A stretch of DNA of 64,000 bases from Pseudomonas sediminis (GTDB lineage Bacteria; Pseudomonadota; Gammaproteobacteria; Pseudomonadales; Pseudomonadaceae): positions 3,844,001 through 3,908,000 of the forward strand of contig NZ_CP154631.1 of assembly GCF_039555755.1 (NCBI RefSeq). The letters run 5' to 3'. Within the stretch, counting starts at the first letter, position 1; every line of letters begins with the position of its first letter. Below, in pieces: positions 37,099 through 47,500 of this stretch. The position numbers and the translations under genes were made by a program. The notes under the pieces are model-generated. The model worked only from the letters and a program-made list of their open reading frames with translations, was not told the DNA's origin and ran no database searches.

Positions 37099-38407
37099 AT
37101 GACTCGTTTGAAAGGCTCGGACCTCCTGGCCCTCGGCTTCATGACATTTGCGTTGTTTCTCGGCGCAGGCAATATCATCTTCCCGCCTAGTGCCGGCCTG
37201 GCGGCGGGGGAGAACCTGCTTCCTGCCGCCATCGGTTTTCTACTGACCGGTGTCGGCCTGCCGCTGTTGACTGTGGTGGCCCTGGCCCGAGTGGGCGGCG
37301 GTATGGATCTGCTCACCGCGCCACTGGGTAAAGTGGCGGGTGGAATCCTTGCGGTAGCGGTGTACCTGGCCATCGGCCCGCTGTTCGCTACGCCGCGCAC
37401 CGCCGTGGTGTCCTTCGAGATGGGTATCGCGCCGTTCACCGGCAACGACGGTGCGCCACTGCTTATCTATACCCTGGTGTATTTCGCTGCTGTGCTGTTC
37501 CTCTCGCTCAATCCTGGTCGACCGTATCGGTAAATTCATCACGCCGGTCCTGTTGGCTGCGCTGCTGGTGTTGGGCGGTGCAGCGCTGTTCGCGCCTGCT
37601 GGCAAGATTGGCGCTGTAGCTGAAAGCTACCGTGACGCGCCGTTGGTGCAGGGCTTCCTTCAGGGGTACCTGACCATGGATACCCTGGGTGCACTGGTGT
37701 TCGGCATCGTGATCGCCAGCGCCATTCGTGACCGTGGTGTTAACGACGCCGGCCTCGTCACACGTTACTCGGTGATCGCTGGCGTCATCGCCGCCACCGG
37801 TTTGTCGCTGGTTTATCTGGCGCTGTTCTACCTCGGCGCTACCAGCCAGGGCATCGCGGGTGATGCGCAGAACGGCGTGCAGGTGCTGACCACTTACGTG
37901 CAGCACACCTTCGGTACCACCGGGAGCCTGCTGCTGGCAGTGGTTATCACCCTGGCCTGCCTGACCACTGCGGTTGGCCTGCTGACTGCGTGTGGTGAGT
38001 TCTTCAGCAAGCTGTTGCCGGTTTCCTACCGTAGCGTGGTGATCGTCTTCGGCCTGTTCAGTCTGGTGGTGGCCAATCAGGGCCTGACTCAACTGATCAG
38101 TTTCTCGATTCCGGTTCTGGTGGGGCTTTATCCGCTGGCTATCGTTCTGGTTGCGCTGAGCCTGGCCAACCGCCTGTGGATCTCCCAGTCGCTGGTTTTC
38201 GTGCCGGTGATGGCCGTTACGCTGGTCTTCGGCGTTGCCGACGGTGTTGCCGCGACTCCCTGGGCGGACAAGGTCCCCGCGTGGTTCGGGCAGTTGCCTT
38301 TGGCCGGCCAGAGCCTGGGCTGGCTGCTGCCGGTGGCGGTGACGCTGGTTCTGGTGGTGGCACTGGATCGCATCCTGAGCCTGCGTCAGAGCGCTACTGC
38401 TGCGTAA
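37099..38407 (+). pseudogene. brnQ: BrnQ branched-chain amino acid transporter, frameshifted
   Basis: BrnQ imports Leu, Ile and Val with Na+ through 12 helices. Frame one starts at ATG 37099 ([20 protein letters not shown]) and ends at a stop at 37533, right after LFLSLNPGR. The protein continues in another frame from [14 protein letters not shown] to 38407. Family members read LNPGRLVDRIG here. Restoring a second copy of CCTGGTCG beside the one at 37513-37520 rejoins the frames and gives 438 residues, the normal BrnQ length. So an 8-bp tandem unit appears to be lost, in the strain or in the assembly. Both halves are otherwise intact. Confidence 0.9.
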
Positions 38408-38426
38408 GGCACGCTCGAAAGAAAAT

Positions 38427-38453
38427 AAGGCTGCCCACGAGGCGGCCTTTTTT
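38427..38453 (+). terminator. Terminator after brnQ
   Basis: AAGGCTGCC, CACGA, GGCGGCCTT with one G-T pair and a T6 run, 20 bp past the brnQ stop. Confidence 0.85.
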
Positions 38454-38512
38454 GTCGAACAAGGAAAGAGGCAGCCTGGCTATAATCCTTCGCAGTCTTA
38501 CAAGGAGTTGGC

Positions 38513-39247
38513 ATGCTCAACAGTTACCCGTATTTGCCTCATTTTCTGGCCGCGCTGTGGTTCGTTCTGTGCTGGGGCGGCTACACCCGCTATGCCTCGG
38601 CAAAAGCGCAAACCACTCCCTGCCTCGCCAGTGTGCTGCATCTGTACCGTGAGGACTGGATGCGCCGCATGCTGCTGCGCGACAATCGCATTGCCGACGC
38701 CAACGTGATCGGTAACCTCGAGCGTAATGCCTCGTTCTTCGCCTCCAGCACGCTGATTATCCTGGCCGGTATCCTCACCGTGCTGGGCGCTTCCGACCGT
38801 GCCTTGTCGCTGCTGGCTGACATTCCCTTCGTGCAGCAAGCCAGTCGTGGTCTATCCGAGATCAAACTGCTGTGCCTGGGCATCATCTTCGTCTATGCCT
38901 TCTTCACCTTCAGTTGGTGCATGCGTCAGTACAACTTCGCAGCGGTGTTGGTGGGTTCAGCGCCAATGTTGGGCGAGCGGCATGTCACCGAGCAGGAGCG
39001 CAAGGCTTTCGCCGAGCGCACGGCGCGGGTGATTTCGATGGCGGCCAACCAGTTCAACTTCGGTTTGCGCGCCTATTATTTCGGTATGGCAACCCTGTCC
39101 TGGTTTATCAATCCATGGTTCTTCATGCTGGTGACTGCCGGCGTTGTCGTGGTGCTTTATCGCCGAGAATTCCATTCCGATGTCTTGGAAGTGATGGTCT
39201 ATACGCCAACGCCGGCCGCTGAGGTGGCCAAGGAGAAGAGTGAATGA
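38513..39247 (+). CDS. DUF599 membrane protein
   Basis: This 244-residue protein has about four transmembrane segments (residues 6-24, 72-92, 110-135, 185-220) and the DUF599 pattern (DWMRRMLLRDNRIADANVIGNLERNASFFAS). The function is unknown. It has AAGGAG before the ATG. It overlaps the MAPEG gene by 4 bp, so the two membrane proteins are co-translated. Confidence 0.85.
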   Translation: MLNSYPYLPHFLAALWFVLCWGGYTRYASAKAQTTPCLASVLHLYREDWMRRMLLRDNRIADANVIGNLERNASFFASSTLIILAGILTVLGASDRALSLLADIPFVQQASRGLSEIKLLCLGIIFVYAFFTFSWCMRQYNFAAVLVGSAPMLGERHVTEQERKAFAERTARVISMAANQFNFGLRAYYFGMATLSWFINPWFFMLVTAGVVVVLYRREFHSDVLEVMVYTPTPAAEVAKEKSE

Positions 39248-39639
39248 GCCTGCCGTTCTGGTGCGTCTTCATCAGCGCCTTGTTGATCTTCATCGCCAAG
39301 GCCCCGGTGGCCAAGGCCATGGCCGAGGAGGGCGGTGGTCGCTATGACAACCATCACCCGCGCGCCCAGCAGGCGCGGCTAACGGGTTTCGGCGCGCGTG
39401 CTCTGGCCGCGCATTTGAATAGCATCGAGGCGTTCCCGCTGTTCGCGGTTGGTGTGCTGATGGCGCATACCACGCAGACTTACGGCTTTTTGATCGATAT
39501 TCTGGCCGTCACTTTTGTCGTCAGTCGCGTGCTGTATATGCTGTTCTACTGGTGGGATCTGCACTGGCAGCGCAGCCTGGTATGGGTGGTGGGCCTGGCC
39601 TGTAGCCTGCTGCTGATGATCAGCCCGGCGCTGAAATGA
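39244..39639 (+). CDS. MAPEG family membrane protein
   Basis: This 131-residue, four-helix membrane protein has the MAPEG signature around NHHPRAQQARLTGFGARALAAHLNSIEAFPLF. Eukaryotic relatives act in eicosanoid and glutathione metabolism; bacterial ones are mostly uncharacterised. It is co-transcribed with the DUF599 gene through an ATGA overlap and followed by a bidirectional terminator. Confidence 0.88.
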   Translation: MSLPFWCVFISALLIFIAKAPVAKAMAEEGGGRYDNHHPRAQQARLTGFGARALAAHLNSIEAFPLFAVGVLMAHTTQTYGFLIDILAVTFVVSRVLYMLFYWWDLHWQRSLVWVVGLACSLLLMISPALK

Positions 39640-39640
39640 A

Positions 39641-39665
39641 AGAAGGCCCGCATTGCGGGCCTTCT
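39641..39665. terminator. Bidirectional terminator
   Basis: AGAAGGCCCGC, ATT, GCGGGCCTTCT followed by TGGTTTTTG, between the convergent MAPEG and lipoprotein genes. Confidence 0.85.
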
Positions 39666-39680
39666 TGGTTTTTGCTTAGG

Positions 39681-39977
39681 TTACTGACCGTCGACAGCGT
39701 CTTTGACTTCGTCGCCAGCATCCTCGATGGCGTCGGCCGCATCGCTTGCCGCATCCTCAATTTTCTCGCCGGTGGTGGGTTCGTTACCCAGGACTTCATT
39801 GGTTTTCTGTTCGATGGCTTCGCCGGTGTCTTTGGCTGCATCGCCCAGGTTCTCCATCGCTTCGGAGACTGACTCCTTGGCCGACTCCATCTTGTCTTCC
39901 GGGGTTTTCTCGCAGGCGGCGAGACCCAGGGCAGTGGCAAGCAGCAGGGCATAAGTCAGAGGTTTGTTCACGGTCAT
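39681..39977 (-). CDS. Putative lipoprotein, acidic Ala-rich helical
   Basis: This protein of about 98 residues has a lipoprotein signal peptide ending in LGLAAC (lipobox Cys near residue 22). The mature part is very acidic and helical, rich in Ala, Glu, Asp and Lys (DAASDAADAIEDAGDEVKDA) with heptad-like repeats, recalling LEA-like or YtxH-type stress proteins. The start is uncertain: ATG 39977 or GTG 39971, both after GGAG. No specific function is assigned. Confidence 0.75.
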   Translation of the reverse strand: MTVNKPLTYALLLATALGLAACEKTPEDKMESAKESVSEAMENLGDAAKDTGEAIEQKTNEVLGNEPTTGEKIEDAASDAADAIEDAGDEVKDAVDGQ

Positions 39978-40151
39978 CACTCCATGTGTGAGAGTTATAG
40001 GTGGCTGGGTTGACCCCAGAACACACAGTCACTTTGAATGTCGGTAGTGCCAATAAGTTCCCAAGGCGATGAGAGCGGCACAGGGACTGGTGTGAGTCCA
40101 GGCACAAGGCGCTATCATTCGCTGTTTTTGCCATAGCAGAGCGGCAGGGTG

Positions 40152-40631
40152 ATGAGCGAACAGTCGATTCAGGAGCGGGCACAGCGGTTTTTGTCCGCGT
40201 TGCGTCATTGTCAGGTGCTGGGCATGCGTGTCGAGTCGGCCGACGGCAAGGGACTGACGCTGTGCTTGCCCTACACACCACATATCGTTGGCAATCCGGA
40301 CACCGGTGTGATCCATGGTGGTGCCATCACTACGCTGATGGACACCACCTGTGGTATCTCCACGGTCTGCGTACTGCCGGAGTTCGAGATCTGCCCGACG
40401 CTCGATCTGCGCATCGACTACATGCACCCGGCCGAGCCCGGCAAGGATGTGTTCGGTTTCGCCGAGTGTTATCGCGTTACCCCCAACATCATCTTCACCC
40501 GCGGCTACGCCTATCAGGACGACCCGCAGCAACCGATTGCCCACGTGGTCGGCACCTTCATGCGCATGGGCAAGGCCGCGCAGGGTGGCGCTGAGTTGAA
40601 ACAGAATATTCAGCAAGGCGGTGGAGCGTGA
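40152..40631 (+). CDS. Hotdog-fold thioesterase, PaaI family (first of pair)
   Basis: This 159-residue protein has a PaaI-type thioesterase motif, DTGVIHGGAITTLMDTTCG, containing the HGG turn and the catalytic Asp in the hotdog helix. It hydrolyses acyl- or aryl-CoA thioesters, with the substrate unknown. The likely start is ATG 40152. Its stop overlaps the GTG start of a second hotdog protein by 4 bp, suggesting that the pair works together or forms a heteromer. Confidence 0.85.
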   Translation: MSEQSIQERAQRFLSALRHCQVLGMRVESADGKGLTLCLPYTPHIVGNPDTGVIHGGAITTLMDTTCGISTVCVLPEFEICPTLDLRIDYMHPAEPGKDVFGFAECYRVTPNIIFTRGYAYQDDPQQPIAHVVGTFMRMGKAAQGGAELKQNIQQGGGA

Positions 40632-41074
40632 GCGAGTTGAGCCTGGAACAACTGGTGGCGCGTGCGCACCAGCAGAACGACTACGACCCGCTGATCAGTC
40701 TGATCCCTTACGCCAAACTGCTGGGTATCGAGTGCCTGCGCCTGGGCGACGACATGGTCTTTCGCCTGCCAGCCAATCGCGATTGCATCGGCAACCCGGT
40801 ACTACCTGCGCTGCATGGTGGCGTAATCGCCGGTTTCATGGAGCATGCGGCCATGCTTCATCTATTGATGTTCATGGGCATTCCACATTTGCCCAAAATC
40901 ATCGACTTCTCGATAGATTACTTGCGCGCCGGCCATTATCGTGACACCTATGCGCAGTGCCAGGTCTGGCGGCAGGGGCGTCGGGTGGCCAACGTGGCGA
41001 TTACCGCCTGGCAGACCAAACAGACCGAACCGATTGCCACCGCCCGTGCCCACTTCAAGGTCGATGAGCCCTGA
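40628..41074 (+). CDS. Hotdog-fold thioesterase, PaaI family (second of pair)
   Basis: This 148-residue hotdog protein has PALHGGVIAGFMEHAAM, in which the usual catalytic Asp/Glu helix position is Glu (MEHAAM). It starts with GTG 40628 inside the end of the first thioesterase gene. With low sequence identity to its neighbour, the two look like an old duplication specialised into a pair. The substrate is unknown. Confidence 0.82.
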   Translation: MSELSLEQLVARAHQQNDYDPLISLIPYAKLLGIECLRLGDDMVFRLPANRDCIGNPVLPALHGGVIAGFMEHAAMLHLLMFMGIPHLPKIIDFSIDYLRAGHYRDTYAQCQVWRQGRRVANVAITAWQTKQTEPIATARAHFKVDEP

Positions 41075-41143
41075 GCGCTTGAGACTTACCCGGCAGTTGG
41101 AACGGATCGGCAGCGCAGCGAAATCATGACAAGGACCCTGTAG

Positions 41144-42391
41144 ATGGATGCGTTGCTGATAATTGGTGGCCTGCTGCTGATGCTGGCTGGTCTGATATGG
41201 CTGGTCATGCGGGCGTTCGCCATCAGCCTGTTGTGGGGCTGGGGCAGCCTGATCCCGCCGATTACCCTGATTTACATCGTGCGCCACTGGCAGCGAGCGC
41301 GCAGTGCGGTCACTCTGATCGGGCTTGGTGTAATTCCCCTCGTGGTAGGTCTCACGTTGCTGGCCAGTAAGGATGCCGAACGTCTGGCGGCGATCGTCCG
41401 CCTGGACTGGCTCAAGCCCGAAGCGCAGGCGCCGGCCGAGCTTGCCATCAATCTGCGCGGAGAGCTCAACGGGCAACCATTTCACCCGCAGCAGGGTGAG
41501 CTGATCGATGGCGTGTTGGTGCTGCGCGAAGGCCTGGATTTCTTCGCCCTGCGTGAACTGAGTATCCGCCTGCCGCAGCCAGTCGAGGGTCCTGTACGTA
41601 TCGACGTGCTGCCCCAGGACAGCGGTAGCCTGCCAGAGGTAGAGCTGAGCTGGCTGTTACCGGAGCAAGATCTGCCCGAGGCGCGTCGTCTGAGTCGTGG
41701 CTACACCCTGCATCTGGACCTGCAGCCGCAGGAGCCGAACCGACTGGTCGGCGATTTCCATCTGGTCTTGCCGCCGCGCTTCAAAACCAGCCTCAGTGGC
41801 CGGGTCGAGCTGTACCGTGATCGCCTGCGCTATGTCGATGGCCAGGTCGATGCGCGTTTCGATTCCCGTGACACCATTGCCCATGTGCTGCAGGACTATC
41901 TGCAGCGGCGCTTCGCCACGCGCAAGGTGAGCGAGCTGAAGCTGCCGGTGTTCACCTTCGAGGGTGACAGCCTGGAGCTGCAGGTCGAAGCGCAGATTGA
42001 CGGGCGTAGCGAGCGTCTGCCGGTGCGCCTGTACAAGCGTGCCGAGCAGGGCTGGGCCGTGGAAGGTGATCGCTTCCCGGCATTGCCTGTAATTGCCACC
42101 GCTCAGGCTACGCCGCAGCGCGAGGCGGCCTCGATCGAGGAGCGCCTGAGTCGCCCGGTCGACCGCCGGCAACGCTTCAGTCTGGCGCGCCTGCAGCGCA
42201 ATCCGGAACAGTATCGCAACCTCAGCATGCGCCTGAGTCGCGCCAGTGGCGGTACGGTCGAGGGGCGCTTCGTCGGCGTCGACGCCGATGGCAGCATTCG
42301 CCTCACTCAGCAGATGGGCAGTGGCGGCGGGCAGGCCAGTTTCAGTTTCAAGCCGGAAGAAATCGGCCGTTTGCAGTTGCTGGAACCCTAA
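41144..42391 (+). CDS. Membrane-anchored hypothetical protein upstream of htpG
   Basis: This 415-residue protein has three hydrophobic segments (about residues 4-22, 27-45 and 58-78) followed by a large soluble domain with beta-rich stretches (VEGPVRIDVLPQDSG, YTLHLDLQPQEPNRLVGDF). The C-terminal part, RNLSMRLSRASGGTVEGRF and VGVDADGSIRLTQQMG, may be a small barrel. I do not recognise a domain. It has sat next to htpG in Pseudomonas genomes that I recall. The htpG heat-shock promoter lies between them. Confidence 0.7.
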   Translation: MDALLIIGGLLLMLAGLIWLVMRAFAISLLWGWGSLIPPITLIYIVRHWQRARSAVTLIGLGVIPLVVGLTLLASKDAERLAAIVRLDWLKPEAQAPAELAINLRGELNGQPFHPQQGELIDGVLVLREGLDFFALRELSIRLPQPVEGPVRIDVLPQDSGSLPEVELSWLLPEQDLPEARRLSRGYTLHLDLQPQEPNRLVGDFHLVLPPRFKTSLSGRVELYRDRLRYVDGQVDARFDSRDTIAHVLQDYLQRRFATRKVSELKLPVFTFEGDSLELQVEAQIDGRSERLPVRLYKRAEQGWAVEGDRFPALPVIATAQATPQREAASIEERLSRPVDRRQRFSLARLQRNPEQYRNLSMRLSRASGGTVEGRFVGVDADGSIRLTQQMGSGGGQASFSFKPEEIGRLQLLEP

Positions 42392-42394
42392 GCC

Positions 42395-42420
42395 CTTGAA
42401 ATTGATCGCGCTGCCCCCAT
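42395..42420 (+). promoter_or_regulatory. Sigma-32 (RpoH) promoter of htpG
   Basis: CCCTTGAA, 14 bp, CCCCATCT match the RpoH consensus (CTTGAA, 13-15 bp, CCCCATNT). The -35 core is 42395-42400 and the -10 core 42415-42420. The predicted start is near 42428, 48 nt before the htpG ATG. Confidence 0.85.
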
Positions 42421-42421
42421 C

Positions 42422-42458
42422 TGCAGGACATCCGCCGCTCGCGCGGCATAGTCCTGCA
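42422..42458 (+). promoter_or_regulatory. Hairpin at the 5' end of the htpG leader
   Basis: TGCAGGAC (42422-42429) pairs with GTCCTGCA (42451-42458) around an inner stem GCCGC-TCGC-GCGGC (42434-42447). The Shine-Dalgarno GGAG (42462-42465) lies just outside. Only the inner stem is fully within the predicted transcript, so the outer symmetry may act at the DNA level. Confidence 0.4.
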
Positions 42459-42475
42459 TGTGGAGTTAGAAGACC

Positions 42476-44374
42476 ATGAGTGTGGAAACTCAAAAAGAAA
42501 CCCTGGGCTTCCAGACCGAGGTGAAGCAGCTGCTTCATCTGATGATCCATTCCCTGTACTCGAACAAGGAAATTTTCCTGCGCGAGTTGATTTCCAACGC
42601 TTCCGACGCCGCTGACAAGCTGCGTTTCGAGGCGCTGGCCAAGCCCGAACTGCTCGAAGGTGGCGCCGATCTGAAGATCCGTCTGTCCTTCGACAAGGAT
42701 GCCAAGACCGTTACCCTCGAAGACAACGGTATCGGCATGAACCGCGAGGAAGTCATCGCGCACCTGGGTACCATCGCCAAATCCGGCACGGCAGACTTCC
42801 TGAAGAACCTCTCTGGTGACCAGAAGAAGGATTCGCACCTGATCGGCCAGTTCGGTGTGGGCTTCTACTCGGCATTCATCGTCGCCGATCAGGTCGAGGT
42901 GTTCAGCCGCCGCGCCGGTACTCCGGCCAGCGAAGGCGTGCACTGGTCGAGCAAAGGCGAGGGTGAGTTCGAGGTTGCCACCATCGACAAGGCCGAGCGC
43001 GGTACGCGTATCGTTCTGCACCTCAAGAGCGGTGAGGAAGAGTTCGCCGATGGTTGGCGCCTGCGCAACATCGTCAAGAAGTACTCCGACCATATCGCGC
43101 TGCCCATCGAGCTGCCGAAGGAGCACCACGGTGAAGACAAACCCGCGGAAGTGGAGTGGGAAACCGTCAACCGTGCCAGCGCCCTGTGGACCCGTCCACG
43201 TACCGAGGTCAAGGACGAGGAATATCAAGAGTTCTACAAGCACGTTGGCCACGATTTCGAGAACCCGCTGAGCTGGAGCCACAACAAGGTAGAAGGCAAG
43301 CTGGAGTACACCTCGCTGCTCTATGTGCCGGCTCGCGCACCGTTCGATCTGTACCACCGCGAAGCGCCCAAGGGCCTCAAGCTCTACGTGCAGCGCGTAT
43401 TCATCATGGATCAGGCCGACCAGTTCCTGCCCCTGTACCTGCGCTTCATCAAGGGCGTGGTCGATTCCAACGACCTGTCGCTGAACGTTTCCCGCGAAAT
43501 TCTGCAGTCCGGTCCGGTCATCGACTCGATGAAGTCGGCGCTGACCAAGCGCGTGCTGGACATGCTGGAGAAACTCGCCAAGGACAATCCGGACGACTAC
43601 AAGACCTTCTGGAAGGCCTTCGGTCAGGTACTCAAGGAAGGTCCGGCGGAAGACTTCGCCAACAAGGAGAAGATCGCCGGCCTGCTGCGTTTCGCCTCCA
43701 CTGCTGGTGAAGGTGACGAGCAGTCAGTTTCCTTGGCTGACTACCTGGGCCGCGTCAAGGAAGGTCAGGACAAGATCTACTTCCTCACTGGCGAAAGCTA
43801 CGCACAGATCAAGAACAGCCCGCACCTGGAGGTCTTCCGCAAGAAAGGCATCGAAGTGCTGCTGCTCACTGACCGTATCGACGAGTGGCTGATGAGCTAC
43901 CTGACCGAGTTCGACGGCAAGCAGTTCGTCGACGTGGCCCGTGGCGATCTGGATCTGGGTGAGCTGGACTCGGAAGAGGATAAGAAGGCCCAGGAAGAAG
44001 TCGCCAAGGCCAAGGAGGAACTGATCGAGCGTCTCAAGGGGGCGCTGGGTGAGCAGGTCGCCGAGGTACGCGTGTCTCATCGCCTGACCGACTCGCCGGC
44101 TATTCTTGCCATCGGTGAGCAGGATCTCGGCCTGCAGATGCGCCAGATCCTCGAAGCCAGCGGGCAGAAAGTGCCGGATGCCAAGCCGATCTTCGAGTTC
44201 AACCCTGCGCACCCGCTGATCGAGCGCTTGGATGCTGAGCCGGACGAGGATCGCTTCACTGATCTGTCGCACATCCTCTTCGACCAGGCCGCATTGGCCG
44301 CTGGCGACAGCCTGAAAGACCCTGCCGCTTACGTGCAGCGTCTGAACAAGCTGTTGGTGGAACTTTCTGCCTGA
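42476..44374 (+). CDS. htpG: Chaperone HtpG (Hsp90)
   Basis: This 632-residue bacterial Hsp90 has a GHKL ATPase domain with [21 protein letters not shown] and [11 protein letters not shown] (residues 37-125), a middle domain with the catalytic Arg region [10 protein letters not shown], and a C-terminal dimerisation domain. It remodels client proteins under stress. It is heat-shock controlled by a clear sigma-32 promoter and terminated by a TTCG-loop hairpin. Confidence 0.97.
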   Translation: MSVETQKETLGFQTEVKQLLHLMIHSLYSNKEIFLRELISNASDAADKLRFEALAKPELLEGGADLKIRLSFDKDAKTVTLEDNGIGMNREEVIAHLGTIAKSGTADFLKNLSGDQKKDSHLIGQFGVGFYSAFIVADQVEVFSRRAGTPASEGVHWSSKGEGEFEVATIDKAERGTRIVLHLKSGEEEFADGWRLRNIVKKYSDHIALPIELPKEHHGEDKPAEVEWETVNRASALWTRPRTEVKDEEYQEFYKHVGHDFENPLSWSHNKVEGKLEYTSLLYVPARAPFDLYHREAPKGLKLYVQRVFIMDQADQFLPLYLRFIKGVVDSNDLSLNVSREILQSGPVIDSMKSALTKRVLDMLEKLAKDNPDDYKTFWKAFGQVLKEGPAEDFANKEKIAGLLRFASTAGEGDEQSVSLADYLGRVKEGQDKIYFLTGESYAQIKNSPHLEVFRKKGIEVLLLTDRIDEWLMSYLTEFDGKQFVDVARGDLDLGELDSEEDKKAQEEVAKAKEELIERLKGALGEQVAEVRVSHRLTDSPAILAIGEQDLGLQMRQILEASGQKVPDAKPIFEFNPAHPLIERLDAEPDEDRFTDLSHILFDQAALAAGDSLKDPAAYVQRLNKLLVELSA

Positions 44375-44393
44375 GTTGGCCAAGCTGTAGAAC

Positions 44394-44413
44394 AAGCCCG
44401 CTTCGGCGGGCTT
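44394..44413 (+). terminator. Terminator after htpG
   Basis: AAGCCCGC, TTCG, GCGGGCTT then TTCT, 20 bp past the htpG stop. Confidence 0.85.
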
Positions 44414-44510
44414 TTCTATGGGCGCGATTGATCGGCTTTAATTGACAAGCGCGACCCCGTCGTTTCAGATGCTGGCAATTGGCTGGCGTTCTGCAGTGCC
44501 TTGGGGTGGT

Positions 44511-47500
44511 ATGTCGATTTTCGAGTTGTTCTTCTTGATGGGCGCGGACCCAAGTGTCCTTGTGCTCAGTAGCTATGACACTTCTCTGGTATTGTTGTCG
44601 CTGGCCATTGCCGTATTCGCCGCCGGCATGGCGCTGCAGCTGGCCGGCGAAGCGCGCGTCAATTCGCATCCGGTCGCCCGGCAGATCACCATTTTCACCG
44701 GCTCGCTCGCCCTCGGCGGCGGCATCTGGTCCATGCATTTTCTCGGCATGCTCGCCTTCGAACTGTGTGCGGCAGTGCGATTCGATCTGGGCATCACGCT
44801 GTTATCGATGCTGCCGAGCCTGGCTGCTTCGTGGGTCGCACTTACTCTGCTGGCGCGGCGCGACTTGAGCCTGCTGCAACTCTGTGTTGGGGGTGTGCTG
44901 GTCGGGGCCGGTATAGGTGCCATGCACTACAGCGGTATGGCGGCGATGCAGATGGCGCCTCTGCTGCGCTATGACCCCTGGATGTTCGCCCTGTCCATCG
45001 TTGTCGCCGTTGCCCTGGCCATTCTGGCGTTGTGGGTACGCTTCGGTCTGCAGGGGCGTTTGCCGACGCTCTGGGCGCTTCTGCTCAGCGCCCTGGTGAT
45101 GGGGCTGGCGATCAGTGGCATGCACTACACCGGCATGGCCGCGGCGCGTTTTGTCGGCACGCCGGAGTCCGAGGTGCCGATGGCAGTGGTCGACAGTGGT
45201 TATATCGCCATTGCCATCACGCTGCTGACCGTCACTCTGACGGTCTTCGTGGTGGCGGCCAACACGCTGCTGCGCTATCGCCGCATGAGCCTCCAGCTCA
45301 AGGCCAGCGAACAGCATCTGCGCTCGATCTTCGATACCGCGCTGGATGCCATCGTCACCGTTGATCACACCGGCACTGTGCGCTCGGCCAATCGTGCGGT
45401 TTCGCGCCTATTCGGCTGGTCACCGCACGAGCTGGTGGGCATGCACATGCGCTCGCTGATGCCTGCCAGCCATGTCGAACAGGTGGAGGCACTACTGGAG
45501 AGCTACCTCAGAACCGGACGCCTGACGATGCCGGCGGGCGAGCAGGAGCTGGTGTGCCTGACTCGAGAGGGTGAAGAAAAACCTGTGCGCATCAGCGTTG
45601 GCGTTACCCATTCAGGCAGCCGGCCGCTGTTCGTGGTATTCGTCGCCGACATCAGCGAAAGACAGGCCATGGAGAGAGCCCTGCGTGACAGCGAGCAGCA
45701 GTACCGCTCGTTGATCAGCAACATTCCTGGTGTGTCGTTTCGCTGCATGCTGGACCGGGACTGGACCATGATATTTATCAGCGATGCGGTACAGACCCTC
45801 ACAGGGTGGAGCGCGGACGACTTCATCAGTCGCCGCTGTTCGATTGCCGATATGTATCACCCGGACGACTACCAGCGGGTCGCTGACGAGGTCGTTCAGG
45901 CCATTGAGCAAGGGCGCAACTATACCGTCGAATATCGTCTCTTTGATCGTAGCGGAACCGAACACTGGATCTGGGAGAGCGGTAGCGCGGTTTGCGACGA
46001 GAATGGCGTGCCGCGCTGGATCGATGGTGTATTGCTCGACCAGACCGAAACCAAGCGGCGCAATGCCGAGTACGAGGGCAAGGTCACCGCGATCAGCAAG
46101 GCGATGGCACTGATCGAGTTCGACCTCGACGGCAATATCCTCGAGATCAATGACAATGCGTTGGCGTTGTTTGGGTATGGCAAGGAGGAAGTGGTAGGGC
46201 GCCATCACGGTATGTTCTGCGCTCCTGAGCTGGTAGCAAGCGATGCCTATCGCCAGGGTTGGATGGATCTGCGCGCAGGTCATTTTCGTGCAGGCGAATA
46301 CCACCGCTTTGGTAAGGGCGGACGGGATGTCTGGATTCAGGCCAGCTACAACCCAATCCTCGACACCGACGGCAAGCCGTTCAAGGTCGTCAAGTTGGCA
46401 ACCGACCTGACCCCGCGCCGCGTCATGGAACAGGATCTGCGGGCTGCCCGTGATCGCGCCGAGGCCGCCGCTGCCGCGCGCAGCAGCTTCCTGGCCAACA
46501 TGAGTCATGAAATTCGTACGCCGATGAATGCCATCATTGGCTTTACCGACCTGCTGCTGGAAACGCCCCTTTCCAGCGAGCAGCGTCGTCACCTGAGCAC
46601 CGTGCAGCATTCCTCGCGTTCGCTGCTGGGTTTGCTCAATGACATCCTCGACACGGCCAAGCTCGACCGTGGCGCCATCGAGCTGGAGCAACTGGATTTC
46701 TCCCTGCGCGAACTGTGTGAGCAGGTGCTCGCAACGCAGCGCCTGACGGCCGAAAGTAAAGGCTTGCAACTGCATCTGGATTATCCGGCTACGACTACCG
46801 ATTTTTTCTGCGGCGACCCACTGCGTTTGCAGCAGATTCTGACCAATCTGCTGGGCAATGCGGTCAAGTTCACCCTGCACGGCGAGGTTCGTCTGAAGGT
46901 GACGGGGGAGCCAGGGGCGATGCGTCTGGCGGTGAAAGACACCGGCATTGGTATCGCAGCCGACCGCCTGGAGAAGATCTTCGAGCCGTTCGCCCAGGCC
47001 GATGCGTCGATGAGTCGACGTTTCGGTGGTACCGGCCTCGGTACCACCATCTCTCGGCAATTGGTCGAGTTGATGGGGGGGCGGTTGCGGGTCGAAAGTA
47101 CCGAAGGGCAAGGCAGTTGCTTCAGCATCGAATTGCCGCTGCGCGCCGGCAAGCGCTTGGCGTCGCAGCAACGCGCCGTGCTGCCTGAACTGGGGCAGCT
47201 GAATATTCTTGCTGCCGATGACGTGCCGCAGAACCTCGAATTGTTGCAACTGACCCTGGAGCATTTCGGCCATCGCGTACACTGCGTCGCCGATGGTGAA
47301 GGCGCACTACAGGCGTTCACCCAGCAGCGTTTCGATCTGATCCTGATGGATGTGCAGATGCCGGGTGTTGACGGCCTGGAAGCGTCACGGCGGATCCGCC
47401 AGCTGGAAGCCGCCGAGGCGCGAGAGCCGATTCCGATCATCGCTCTGACCGCCAGCGTACTTGATCAGGACCGTCAGGCTGCGTTGGACTCGGGGATGAA

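Noticed and set aside
45612..47282. Long antisense frame opposite the hybrid kinase
   Set aside because: It covers the PAS and kinase domains of a clear gene; composition is typical of a shadow.
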